Positions 8,159 to 19,173 of a DNA stretch of 64,000 bases are shown piece after piece. The stretch lies in contig NZ_FWFR01000005.1 in the NCBI RefSeq assembly GCF_900172325.1, positions 62,001-126,000 on the forward strand, written 5' to 3'. This DNA is from Oceanibacterium hippocampi. GTDB taxonomy: Bacteria > Pseudomonadota > Alphaproteobacteria > Sneathiellales > Sneathiellaceae. Both the position numbers and the translations under genes were made by a program. Below the pieces are notes generated by a model. That model searched no databases, was not told where the DNA came from, and saw nothing but the letters and a program-made list of their open reading frames with translations. The stretch's first letter is position 1. The number at the start of each line of letters is the position of its first letter.

Positions 8159-8800
8159 TCACGCGCCGATGCGGGAAGGAAGCGCGCTCACGATTTCCTG
8201 AAGTTCCTCGTAGAAGCGGCCGAGATGCAGGCCGTCGATCAGCGCATGGTGGGCCTGCACGCAGACCGGCATGGTCCAGCGTCCGTGTTCCTCGACGAAA
8301 CGGCCCCAGGCGAGGCGGGGAATGCAGTCGTCCGTGCCCTTCGTGGGATGCGTCATCGCCGTGAAGCGGAGCCAGGGCAGGCAGGTGAGAAAGATCCAGT
8401 CGTCCCGGGCGCCGACGTTGTCGGTCAGCGCTTCCTGCCGGCGGCCGCGTTCCAGCGCGTCGCGGCAGCGGCCCTCGAAGGTCGGCCAGTCGTCGGCATG
8501 TTCGAGTTCGCAGAAGACGAAACGCTCGCCCTCGATCGGCACGGTGACCGAGGGATGGACGACCTCATGCTCGACGATCTCCTCGCCGCGGAAGCGGACA
8601 CGGAATTCCGGCACCCGGTTGGCGGCCAGGGTGATCGCGTAGAGGCTGGCCGCGAAGGGCGATATCCCCGCCGGCTTCAACAGGCCGATCAGCGCGCTGA
8701 CGTCGATCTCCGCCGTCAGGCCGACATGGGGATGGGCGAGATTGCGGAAGAACTCGTAGTGCGACCGCCGCGGCCAGGTCGCCGGATCGATGCGTTTCAT
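8159..8800 (-). CDS. CatA-family (chloramphenicol O-acetyltransferase-like) acyltransferase
   Basis: A 213-residue trimeric-type CAT fold. The N-terminus RRSHYEFFRNLAHPHVGLT matches the usual WxRxxHFxxF start, and the catalytic signature HHALIDGLHLGRF starts at residue 184, close to the canonical HHxxxDG. The family transfers acetyl or other acyl groups from acyl-CoA; housekeeping CatA-like proteins in alphaproteobacteria are often not true resistance enzymes, so drug resistance is not claimed. It is divergent from metH; its ATG lies only 27 bp from the palindromic operator at 8828-8847. Confidence 0.85.
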   Translation of the reverse strand: MKRIDPATWPRRSHYEFFRNLAHPHVGLTAEIDVSALIGLLKPAGISPFAASLYAITLAANRVPEFRVRFRGEEIVEHEVVHPSVTVPIEGERFVFCELEHADDWPTFEGRCRDALERGRRQEALTDNVGARDDWIFLTCLPWLRFTAMTHPTKGTDDCIPRLAWGRFVEEHGRWTMPVCVQAHHALIDGLHLGRFYEELQEIVSALPSRIGA

Positions 8801-8824
8801 GGGGCCGGTCCTCGTCTCGACTTG

Positions 8825-8853
8825 TTGACATAAAGATATCTTTATGTGATTAT
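8825..8853 (+). promoter_or_regulatory. metH promoter with 20-bp palindromic operator (SahR-like)
   Basis: TTGACA (8825-8830), a 17-bp spacer and GATTAT (8848-8853) form a sigma-70-type promoter 47 bp before metH. A perfect palindrome, ACATAAAGATATCTTTATGT at 8828-8847, fills the spacer and overlaps the -35 box, so a bound protein would block polymerase. An AAGATATCTT core is what I recall for the ArsR-family regulator SahR, which senses S-adenosylhomocysteine and controls methionine-cycle genes; the assignment is by recollection and context. No regulator gene is in the window. Confidence 0.7.
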
Positions 8854-8900
8854 GCCGCCATCATAAAACGCGTCGACAGCGAACAACGGGAAGATGCAGA

Positions 8901-9964
8901 ATGGGAACCGGGACGCAAGCAAGCGATATCCTGCGGGCCGAGGCGGCTGAACGAATCCTGGTCCTCGACGGCGCCATGGGAACCAGCCTGCAAACCTGGA
9001 AGCTCGACGAAGCGGGCTATTGCGGGCGCCGGCTGGCCGGCCATGACCGGCCGCTCCAGGGCAACAACGACATCCTGAACCTGACCCGGCCGGACATCGT
9101 CGCCGACATTCATCGCGGTTTCCTGCAGGCCGGCGCCGATATCATCGAGACCAACACCTTCAATGCGACGGCCATCGCCCAGGCCGATTACGGCACCGAG
9201 AACCTGGTCGCCGAGATCAACCGGGCCGGGGCGGAAATCGCCCGCCTGGTGGTCGACGAGGCGAACAAGCTCAGGCCGAGCCGGCCGCGTTTCGTCGCCG
9301 GCGCGCTCGGCCCGACCAACCGGACCGCCTCGCTGTCGCCGGACGTCGCCGATCCGGGTTTCCGCAACGTCACCTTCGACGATCTGGTCGCCGCCTACCG
9401 CCAGGCCGCCGAGGCGCTGGTCGACGGCGGCGTCGATTTCCTGCTGATCGAGACGGTCTTCGACACCCTGAATGCCAAGGCGGCGATCTTCGCCTGTTCC
9501 GAACTGGCCGATGAACGCGGCGTCGAGATCCCGGTCGTCATCTCCGGCACCATCACCGACCGCTCGGGGCGGACGCTTTCGGGCCAGACGGTCGAGGCCT
9601 TCTGGTATTCGATCCGCCATGCCGAGCCGCTTGCCGCCGGGCTCAACTGCGCGCTCGGCGCCGACCAGTTGCGCGCCCATATCGCCGAACTCGGCCGCTA
9701 CGCGGACACGCTCGTGATCGCCTACCCGAATGCCGGCCTGCCGAACGAGATGGGCAGCTACGACGAAACCCCCTGCGAGACTGCGAGCCATATCCGCGAA
9801 TGGGCGGAATCCGGCCTGGTCAACATCGTCGGCGGCTGCTGCGGCACGACGCCAGAGCATATCCGCGAGATCGCGACCGCGGTCGCCGGCCTGCCGCCGC
9901 GCCCGATACCCGAGATTCCACCGGCCATGCGGCTCAGCGGCCTCGAAGGCTTCCGGTTCGCGTC

Positions 9965-9968
<4 letters not shown>
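8901..9968 (+). CDS. metH: Methionine synthase, homocysteine-binding domain protein (split MetH, N-terminal half)
   Basis: A 355-residue homocysteine S-methyltransferase barrel. In B12-dependent methionine synthesis it activates homocysteine on zinc. The three zinc ligands are visible: Cys250 in GLNCALG and Cys313-Cys314 in [11 protein letters not shown]. The N-terminus [12 protein letters not shown] and [12 protein letters not shown] are typical of MetH. In E. coli this is only the first module of a protein of about 1,220 residues; here it is a separate gene whose stop overlaps the start of the next gene (ATGA at 9965-9968), so both halves should be made in step. GGGAAG precedes the ATG. Transcription is likely controlled from the palindromic promoter. 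Confidence 0.93.
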
Positions 9969-12625
<2,657 letters not shown>

Positions 12626-12729
12626 ACAGGTTCACACTTCGGGCCGCGTTCACGAATCCTTTGATTGCATTGCAGCATCCGCGAATTAAGTCCCTCTTCC
12701 AGGGGCGAGAACAGCGGATCTGAAACACA

Positions 12730-13920
12730 ATGCAGACTCTCATCACGACGCCGGCGTCCGGCCGGCGCGAACGGAACTCCCGTGTCACGCCGCTCGGCGT
12801 GGCGCTGTTCGCCATGCTGATCGGCATTCAACCAGCCGGCGCGCAGCAACAGGCGCCGGCGGTCACGGTCGCGACGCCACTGGCCCGCGAACTCGTCGAG
12901 TACGACGACTTCACCGGCCAGTTCGCCGCCGTCGAATCCGTCGAGATCCGTTCCCGGGTCAGCGGTTACCTGCAATCGATCAATTTCCAGGACGGCCAGA
13001 TCGTCAGGAAGGGCGACCTGCTGTTCCAGATCGACCCGCGGCCGTTCGAGGCCGAGCTGGCGTCCGCCAAGGCCCGGCTCGCCCAGGCCGAGGCGCAGGT
13101 CGAACTCGCCAACCAGCAGCTCAAGCGCGCCGAGCAGCTTCGCAAGAACGACTTCGTCTCGCGCAGCGCCTATGACGAGCGGATGGCAGAACTGCGGGTC
13201 GCCTCCGGCGCGGCCGAGATCGCCCGCGCGGAGATCCGCTCGGTCGCGCTCGACGTCGAGTTCGCCCGCATCCTGTCGCCGATCGACGGGCGGATCAGTC
13301 GGCACGAGGTCAGCGTCGGCAACCTGGTGACCGGCGGTGCCGCCGGCACGCCGACGCTGCTCACCACGATCGTCTCGATTGATCCGATCCATTTCGTCTT
13401 CGACATGAGCGAGACGGATTTCCTGGCCTATCAGCGCGCGGTGGCGAAGGGCCTTCTCAAGTCCCAGCGCGACGCGGTCGAGGTCTATGCGCGGCTCGCC
13501 GACGAGCCCGACTGGCCGCGCGTCGGCACGCTCGACTACATCGACAACCGGGTCGACCGGACCTCGGGCACGATCCGTGTCCGGGCCGTCTTCCCGAACC
13601 CGGACGGGTTCCTCACCCCGGGCCAGTTCGGCCGCATCCGGATCCCGGGCTCCGAGCCCTATACGGCGCTGCTGATCCCGGAAAGCGCCGTGCTGTCGGA
13701 CCAGTCCCAGAAGATCGTCATGGTGCTGGGCGAGAACAACGTCGTGCAGGCCCGCATCGTGCGCCTCGGCCCGACCTACGACGGTCTCCGCATCGTCCGC
13801 GCCGGCCTGGAGCCGGATGACAGGATCGTCATCGCCGGGCTGATGCGGATACGCGCCGGGGCCACGGTGACGCCCGAGGAAGGCGTCATCGAGGGCATCG
13901 GCGAGAAGCGGCCGGGCTGA
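12730..13920 (+). CDS. RND efflux pump periplasmic adaptor (AcrA/MexE type)
   Basis: A 396-residue membrane-fusion protein. After an N-terminal signal sequence (hydrophobic stretch about 20-36, cleavage near GAQ) come the split lipoyl domain (SRVSGYLQSINFQDGQIVRKGDLLFQID and, after the hairpin, ILSPIDGRISRHEVSVGNLV), an alpha-hairpin (KARLAQAEAQVELANQQLKR) and beta-barrel plus membrane-proximal domains. There is no lipobox Cys at the cleavage site. It links the inner-membrane pump encoded 5 bp downstream with an outer-membrane channel that is not in this window. No regulator gene is adjacent. Confidence 0.92.
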   Translation: MQTLITTPASGRRERNSRVTPLGVALFAMLIGIQPAGAQQQAPAVTVATPLARELVEYDDFTGQFAAVESVEIRSRVSGYLQSINFQDGQIVRKGDLLFQIDPRPFEAELASAKARLAQAEAQVELANQQLKRAEQLRKNDFVSRSAYDERMAELRVASGAAEIARAEIRSVALDVEFARILSPIDGRISRHEVSVGNLVTGGAAGTPTLLTTIVSIDPIHFVFDMSETDFLAYQRAVAKGLLKSQRDAVEVYARLADEPDWPRVGTLDYIDNRVDRTSGTIRVRAVFPNPDGFLTPGQFGRIRIPGSEPYTALLIPESAVLSDQSQKIVMVLGENNVVQARIVRLGPTYDGLRIVRAGLEPDDRIVIAGLMRIRAGATVTPEEGVIEGIGEKRPG

Positions 13921-13925
13921 CGGAC

Positions 13926-16900
13926 ATGCGCATTTCCCACTTCTTCATCGACAGGCCGGTCTTTGCGACGGTGCTGTCGTTTCTGATCGTCATCGTCGGC
14001 GCGGTCGCCTATTTCGTCCTGCCGGTCGCGCAATACCCGGAGATCGCGCCGCCGACCATCGAGGTCCGCGCAAGCTATCCCGGTGCCTCGTCGGAGGTCG
14101 TCAGCGACACCGTCGCCACGCCGCTCGAACAGGAGATCAACGGCGTCGAGAACATGCTCTACATGAGCAGCCAGGCGACCGGCGACGGGCAGCTCGTCGT
14201 GCAGATCGCCTTCAAGCTCGGCACCGATCTCGACACGGCGCAGGTGCTGGTCCAGAATCGGGTGGCGATCGCCGAACCGCGCCTGCCCGAGGAAGTCCGC
14301 CGCATCGGCGTGACGGTGAACAAGAGTTCGCCGGACATGCTCATGGTGATCCACCTGAGTTCACCCGACGGCAGCCGTGACCAGCTCTATCTCTCGAACT
14401 TCGCGACGCTCCGGGTCCGCGACGTGCTTGCCCGCCTCGACGGTGTCGGCAGCGTGCGGATCTTCTCCGCCCGTGACTATTCGATGCGGATCTGGCTCGA
14501 CCCGGACAAGGCCCAGGCGCGCGGACTGACCGCGGGCGAGGTCGTCGCGGCGCTGCGCGCCCAGAATGTCCAGGTCGCCGCCGGCGTCCTCAACCAGCCG
14601 CCCGTGCCGTCGCAGGGCGCCTTCCAGATCAACGTGGAAACGCTGGGCCGGCTCGACGACCCGAAGCAGTTCGAACGGATCGTCGTCCGCCGCGACGACG
14701 AGGGCCGCCTGACCCGGCTCGGCGATATCGCGCGGGTCGAGCTCGGTGCGCTCGACTACACCACGAACGCCTATCTGAACGAGAGCGGGGCGCTGCCGCT
14801 GCTGGTCTTCCAGCGGCCCGGCTCGAACGCGCTCGAGACCGCCGACCGCATCAAGGAGACGATGGCGACGCTGTCTGAGAGCTTCCCCGATGGCGTCAAG
14901 TACAGCATCATCTACAATCCGACCGAGTTCATCAGCCAGTCCATCGACGCGGTCATGACGACGATGCTAGAGGCGATCGCGCTGGTCGTCTTCGTCGTCA
15001 TCTTGTTCCTGCAGTCATGGCGCGCCTCGATCATCCCGATCGTGGCGATCCCGATCTCGCTGATCGGCACCTTCACGGTGCTCTACCTGCTCGGGTTCTC
15101 GCTCAACAATCTCTCGCTGTTCGGCCTCGTGCTCGCGATCGGCATCGTCGTCGACGACGCGATCGTCGTGGTCGAGAATGTCGAGCGGAAGCTGCGCGAG
15201 GGGATGAAGCCGCGCGACGCGGCGCACGAGAGCATGGACGAGGTCGGCGGGGCGCTGATCGCGATCGCGCTGGTGCTGTCGGCCGTGTTCGTGCCGGCGG
15301 CGCTCATTCCGGGAATTTCCGGGCAGTTCTTCCGCCAGTTCGCGGTGACCATCGCGACCGCCACGGTGCTCTCCGCCTTCGTCTCGCTGACCCTGAGCCC
15401 GGCGCTCTGCGCGCTCCTGTTCAAGGAGCACCAGGGCGAACGCCCGGTGCCGTTCTATGCCCGGCCCGCGCATGCCTTCTTCCGGGGCTTCAACAACCTG
15501 TTCGGTCGCCTGTCGAACGGCTATGCGTGGCTGACGGGACGGCTGATCCGCAAGGCGGCCTTCGCGCTTGTCGTCTATGGCGGGCTGATCGGGCTCACCG
15601 CCTGGCAATTCGACCGGGCGCCGACCGGGTTCATCCCGCAGCAGGACCAGGGCTACCTGATCACCGTGGTGCAGGCGCCGCCGGGCGCCTCGATCGCCCG
15701 CACCGACGCCATCGTCCGCCGGGCGGCGAAGGAGATCCTGCAGATACCGGGCGTCGCCAACGTGGTGCCGTTCGCCGGTCTCGACGGCGCGACCTTCACC
15801 AACGCCTCCAATTCCGGCGCCATCTTCTCGTCGCTGAAGAGCTTCGAGGAGCGCCAGGCGCTGGGCGTCACGCTGGAAGACATCATCGGCATGCACTACC
15901 AGCGCCTCGGCGCCATCAAGGAGGCCTTCATCATCACCATCCCGCCACCGCCGGTGCGCGGCATCGGCACCGGCGGCGGCTTCAAGATGATGGTGCAGGA
16001 TCTGCGCGGGCGCGGTCCGCAGGCGCTCGAGGCGGCGACCCAGGAATTGCTGCGCGCCGCCGCCGCGCGGCCGGAAATCCGTAATCCCTATTCGCTGTTC
16101 AACACGCGCACGCCGAAGGTCTATGCCGATATCGACCGGGTGAAGGCGGAGATGCTGAACGTGCCGCCGGAACGGATCTTCGAGGCGCTCGAGGTCTATC
16201 TCGGCTCGGCCTTCGTCAACGAGTTCAACTATCTGAACCGCACCTTCCGGGTGACCCTGCAGGCGGACGGGGCATTTCGCCAGGACCTGTCCTCCGTCGC
16301 CAACCTCAAGACCCGCAACACGCTGGGCGAAATGGTTCCGCTCGGCGCGGTCGTGAGCTTCGAGGATCGCACCGGACCCTACCGGGTGCCGCGCTACAAC
16401 CTGGCGCCCGCGGCGGAGCTCCAGGGCACGACGGCGCCCGGCTATTCGAGCAGCGCCGCGATCGCCGCGATGGAGGAACTCGCCGACAACCTGTTGCCGG
16501 AAGGGTTCGGCTACGAATGGACGGAACTCGCGCTGCAGGAGAAGCTTGCCGGCAACTCCGGCCTGCTGGTATTCGCCGCTGCCGCGCTCTTCGTCTTCCT
16601 CCTGCTCGCCGCCCAGTACGAAAGCTGGCTGCTGCCGCTCGCGGTCATCCTGATCGTGCCGATGTGCCTGCTCGCTGCTGTCAGCGGGCTGCTGGCGCGC
16701 GGGATGAGCATCGACATCCTGGCCCAGGTCGGCTTCGTCGTTCTCGTCGGTCTTGCCGCCAAGAACGCGATCCTGATCGTCGAGTTCGCCCGGCAGGCCG
16801 AGGCCCTCGGGGCCGACCGCTTCGAGGCCGCGGTCTCTGCCGCGCGGACCCGGCTGCGGCCGATCCTGATGACCTCGATCGCCTTCATCCTCGGCGTCGT

Positions 16901-17090
16901 TCCGCTGGCGATCGCGACCGGGGCGGGGGCCGAGATGCGTCAGGTGCTCGGCACGGCGGTGTTCTTCGGGATGCTCGGGGTGACCCTGTTCGGGCTGATC
17001 TTCACGCCGATCTTCTATGTCGTGGTGCGCGGACTGTTCGCCCGCCGCCGGACGTCGTCGGCCCCGGCGGAAGCGGCGACCCCGGACTAG
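13926..17090 (+). CDS. RND efflux pump inner-membrane permease (AcrB/HAE-1 type)
   Basis: A 1,054-residue proton-driven drug exporter, full length for the HAE-1 family. It starts with MRISHFFIDRPVFATVLSF, shows two repeats of a membrane helix plus large periplasmic loops, and carries the proton-relay pair in TM4 (GIVVDDAIVVVENVER) and the second-half counterpart GLAAKNAILIVEFARQ. Closest in flavour to BepE/MexF-type pumps. It is co-transcribed with the adaptor. The stop codon TAG interlocks with the stop of the opposite-strand gene at 17087 through a CTAG. Confidence 0.94.
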   Translation: MRISHFFIDRPVFATVLSFLIVIVGAVAYFVLPVAQYPEIAPPTIEVRASYPGASSEVVSDTVATPLEQEINGVENMLYMSSQATGDGQLVVQIAFKLGTDLDTAQVLVQNRVAIAEPRLPEEVRRIGVTVNKSSPDMLMVIHLSSPDGSRDQLYLSNFATLRVRDVLARLDGVGSVRIFSARDYSMRIWLDPDKAQARGLTAGEVVAALRAQNVQVAAGVLNQPPVPSQGAFQINVETLGRLDDPKQFERIVVRRDDEGRLTRLGDIARVELGALDYTTNAYLNESGALPLLVFQRPGSNALETADRIKETMATLSESFPDGVKYSIIYNPTEFISQSIDAVMTTMLEAIALVVFVVILFLQSWRASIIPIVAIPISLIGTFTVLYLLGFSLNNLSLFGLVLAIGIVVDDAIVVVENVERKLREGMKPRDAAHESMDEVGGALIAIALVLSAVFVPAALIPGISGQFFRQFAVTIATATVLSAFVSLTLSPALCALLFKEHQGERPVPFYARPAHAFFRGFNNLFGRLSNGYAWLTGRLIRKAAFALVVYGGLIGLTAWQFDRAPTGFIPQQDQGYLITVVQAPPGASIARTDAIVRRAAKEILQIPGVANVVPFAGLDGATFTNASNSGAIFSSLKSFEERQALGVTLEDIIGMHYQRLGAIKEAFIITIPPPPVRGIGTGGGFKMMVQDLRGRGPQALEAATQELLRAAAARPEIRNPYSLFNTRTPKVYADIDRVKAEMLNVPPERIFEALEVYLGSAFVNEFNYLNRTFRVTLQADGAFRQDLSSVANLKTRNTLGEMVPLGAVVSFEDRTGPYRVPRYNLAPAAELQGTTAPGYSSSAAIAAMEELADNLLPEGFGYEWTELALQEKLAGNSGLLVFAAAALFVFLLLAAQYESWLLPLAVILIVPMCLLAAVSGLLARGMSIDILAQVGFVVLVGLAAKNAILIVEFARQAEALGADRFEAAVSAARTRLRPILMTSIAFILGVVPLAIATGAGAEMRQVLGTAVFFGMLGVTLFGLIFTPIFYVVVRGLFARRRTSSAPAEAATPD

Positions 17091-17404
17091 GCGCGGCGGT
17101 CGAGGGCGGCGAGCCAGCCCTGCAGCGCCCCAGCAAGGTCGCGGCGCGGCAGGGCGAGCCGCTCGTCAGGGTCGTGCAACGCTTCGATCCGCGCCTCGGT
17201 CCCGTTCAGGACGAGCACGTAGGCGTTGCCGACATGCTCCCCGTCGGCCTCGCCCCGGACCTGCTCGAGGAGCAGCCGGGCGTGCGCCGGATCCTCCTGC
17301 ACGTCGCTTTCGAGCCAGTCGGCGAGGGCGCGGAAGAGCGCCGGCGCTCGGGCCCTCAGATGGCCGTCGACGGGATCGCGCACGATCTCGAGAACGGCGG
17401 TCAT
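17087..17404 (-). CDS. Small acidic protein, putative immunity partner of the EndoU nuclease
   Basis: A 105-residue soluble protein with no signal peptide and no domain I can name. It is acidic by count (about 19 Asp/Glu against 12 Arg, no Lys), as expected for a partner of a nucleic-acid-binding toxin. Its ATG overlaps the stop of the EndoU gene (ATGA, 17401-17404), the usual order for toxin then immunity. The pattern of a short N-terminal strand, a WLESDV helix and a GNAYVLVLNG hairpin faintly recalls the YacL/UPF0231 family, which I cannot confirm. Immunity function is inferred from coupling, size and charge only. Confidence 0.6.
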   Translation of the reverse strand: MTAVLEIVRDPVDGHLRARAPALFRALADWLESDVQEDPAHARLLLEQVRGEADGEHVGNAYVLVLNGTEARIEALHDPDERLALPRRDLAGALQGWLAALDRRA

Positions 17405-17898
17405 GGCCCGGCCCGGTAGAGCGGGTAGGCGGTGACGATCCGGCCCTGGCGGTCGATCCAGCCCTCGATCTCGAAGCCATGGCCGGACGGGCCGCGCCAT
17501 TTCCTGCCGTCACGCGTGCCGGCCGCGCGAAAGGCACGCCGGATCAGCGCCAGCACCTCGTCGCGGGCGAGGCGGTCGGGAAAGAAACTGGAGAACTTCT
17601 CCTGCCACGGCGCGCTATCGTCGCGCCGGATCTCGACCCGTCCGGTGTAGATTCCGGCGTCGTTCGGACCGGCAAGTCGCCGGGCGAGCCGGGCATTGGC
17701 AAGGTCGCGGCCATCCGGCCGATGATGGAAGCCGCCCGGTCGGCCGGCCCGGTTGATCTCGCCCTCGAAGATATGGCCGACGGCGACCGGCGGATCGCCC
17801 GCGTCCCAGCGCGCGCCTGCCAGCGTCGGGTGATCCCGCGCGGCCCAGGCGAGCAGCAGGAAAACGAGAAACGCCGCACATGCCAGCAATCGCGTCAT
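17401..17898 (-). CDS. Secreted EndoU-domain ribonuclease-like protein
   Basis: A 165-residue protein: Sec signal peptide (1 to about 25, LLACAAFLVFLLLAWA) followed by one bacterial EndoU fold. Family landmarks are HIFEGEINRAG (His42), GGFHHRP (His58/His59), YTGRVEI, KFSSFFPDRL (101-110) and the terminal TAYP (156-159). Bacterial EndoU domains are mostly C-terminal toxin modules of contact-dependent inhibition proteins that cut RNA in target cells; here the domain stands alone with its own signal peptide. The downstream overlapping small gene may protect the producer. It lies 64 bp from the DUF1127 gene upstream. A housekeeping periplasmic role remains possible. Confidence 0.72.
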   Translation of the reverse strand: MTRLLACAAFLVFLLLAWAARDHPTLAGARWDAGDPPVAVGHIFEGEINRAGRPGGFHHRPDGRDLANARLARRLAGPNDAGIYTGRVEIRRDDSAPWQEKFSSFFPDRLARDEVLALIRRAFRAAGTRDGRKWRGPSGHGFEIEGWIDRQGRIVTAYPLYRAGP

Positions 17899-17962
17899 GC
17901 GACGATGCTGTCAGAATGCGGCGTTCGAAGATAGGGTTGCCGGTGGCGGCGACCGCCCGGGA

Positions 17963-18211
17963 TCAGACGATCTTGGCAGGACGGCCCGCGACATAGGCAG
18001 CGAACAGCGGCGACATGCTCATGCCGCGGCCGACCGGACGGGCGCGGCGCGCCCGGACCAGGGCGCCGTCGGCCATCGCGTAACCGACCTCGTCGATCTG
18101 GCCGCGCTCGATGCCGAGGTCGCGCAATTCACGATCGCTCAACGCGCTGATTTCGCGGCGCACATGGCCGGCGGTGAGGCTGCGGGAAAACCAGCGGGAG
18201 AAGAGGGACAT
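17963..18211 (-). CDS. DUF1127 domain protein
   Basis: An 82-residue protein with the DUF1127 core ISALSDRELRDLGIERGQIDEV (about 22-43), rich in Arg. Members of this alphaproteobacterial family are often phosphate- or stress-responsive; some small Arg-rich ones bind RNA. The ATG at 18211 with GGAG 6 nt upstream is preferred to an in-frame start at 18259. It shares its strand with the EndoU gene but the gap of 64 bp leaves co-transcription open. Confidence 0.8.
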   Translation of the reverse strand: MSLFSRWFSRSLTAGHVRREISALSDRELRDLGIERGQIDEVGYAMADGALVRARRARPVGRGMSMSPLFAAYVAGRPAKIV

Positions 18212-18694
18212 GACTGACTCCGTCGACCAGGGTTGGCAGGGACTGACGATGCGAAACATTAGCGCTTCCGTATCCGCTCCTTACTCCGCCACGTAATCCC
18301 GAATGATGCCGGAAGCCATAGCCGTTTCTTCATTTCAGCCATGTGTTTTTCGCATGTAATCGTGAACGCTTCTTCAATAACGCCCCCGCAATTACTGGGT
18401 CAATCCCAAGAAGTCGCATCGAAGATACATATTGTTCCAGATACGACCGATTCGACGTCCTGCCGTCTCGGCGAGGGCCGTGATGGCGCCTGATGCCGCG
18501 ACGCGCTTGCGATTGACAGCCGGCCGCACACCCGATACATGACCGATCCGGGTCGAGGCCCCTGCCGCCCGCAGGCATGACGCCACGGTGAAGCCTCGCG
18601 ATACACGACCGTTCAGCATCTGCATTCCCATGCGGCGCTTGGCAACGCGGGCATCCATTCGACAGCCGCATGCCGGACAGCAAGAGGCATCGCG
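18212..18694. other. Intergenic region, AT-richer, no supported gene
   Basis: A 483-bp gap between the DUF1127 gene and the glyoxalase-superfamily gene. The part from about 18270 to 18440 is clearly less GC-rich than the surroundings. Short open frames exist on the minus strand but use codons rare in the neighbours (TTA, TTG) and match no family I know. It must hold the divergent promoters of both flanking genes; none was clear enough to mark. Confidence 0.4.
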
Positions 18695-19135
18695 ATGAAC
18701 GGATCGACCAATCTCCCCTCGCTCGAGGATCTCAAGGACCAGGCCAGGCGGCTGCGTGCCGAGCTCGCGCGCTCGGGCCAGGACATCAGCCATGGCCGGG
18801 CGCTCGAACTGATCGCCAGCCAGCACGGCTTTCGCGACTGGAACACCCTGCACGCGCGGGTCGGGAACGGCCCGCCGGTTTGCCCGGTGAAGCCGGGCGA
18901 CCGCGTCGCCGGGCAGTATCTCGGCCAAGACTTCAAGGGCGAGGTCGTCGGCGTGCAGATTCTCGCCGGCGCGTCGCGCTACCGGATCGCCGTCCACTTC
19001 GACGAGCCGGTCGACGTCGTGACCTTCGAGAGCTTCAGCAACTTCCGGCGCCGGGTTTCCTGCACCATCGACGAGACCGGACGGACGCAGGAGCGGACCT
19101 CGAACGGCAAGCCGCACATGGTGCTCAAGCTCTGA
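18695..19135 (+). CDS. Glyoxalase-superfamily (Glyoxalase_8-type) domain protein
   Basis: A 146-residue protein. The N-terminal 50 residues (LPSLEDLKDQARRLRAEL, then ISHGRALELIASQHGFRDWN) match a domain found in many alphaproteobacterial proteins labelled glyoxalase superfamily, often fused to other modules. The rest (about 58-146) forms a beta-rich part including PGDRVAGQYLGQDFKGEV, which looks like a small barrel. Metal ligands for a real glyoxalase are not evident, so enzymatic activity is not claimed. It stands alone and converges with the class II aldolase gene. Confidence 0.7.
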   Translation: MNGSTNLPSLEDLKDQARRLRAELARSGQDISHGRALELIASQHGFRDWNTLHARVGNGPPVCPVKPGDRVAGQYLGQDFKGEVVGVQILAGASRYRIAVHFDEPVDVVTFESFSNFRRRVSCTIDETGRTQERTSNGKPHMVLKL

Positions 19136-19173
19136 ACGACGCGGCGCCGGGCGGCTGCCCGGCGCCGCGTCGT
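19136..19173. terminator. Perfect 17-bp-stem hairpin between convergent genes
   Basis: Arms 19136-19152 and 19157-19173 are perfectly complementary around a GGCT loop, directly after the upstream stop codon and touching the stop codon of the opposite gene. There is no T run on either side, so it is a terminator-like or RNA-stabilising hairpin, probably serving both strands. Confidence 0.6.

Noticed and set aside
18330-18683. Possible small minus-strand gene ending in RSRLHAKNTWLK
   Set aside because: Codons unlike the neighbours, no ribosome site, no family resemblance.
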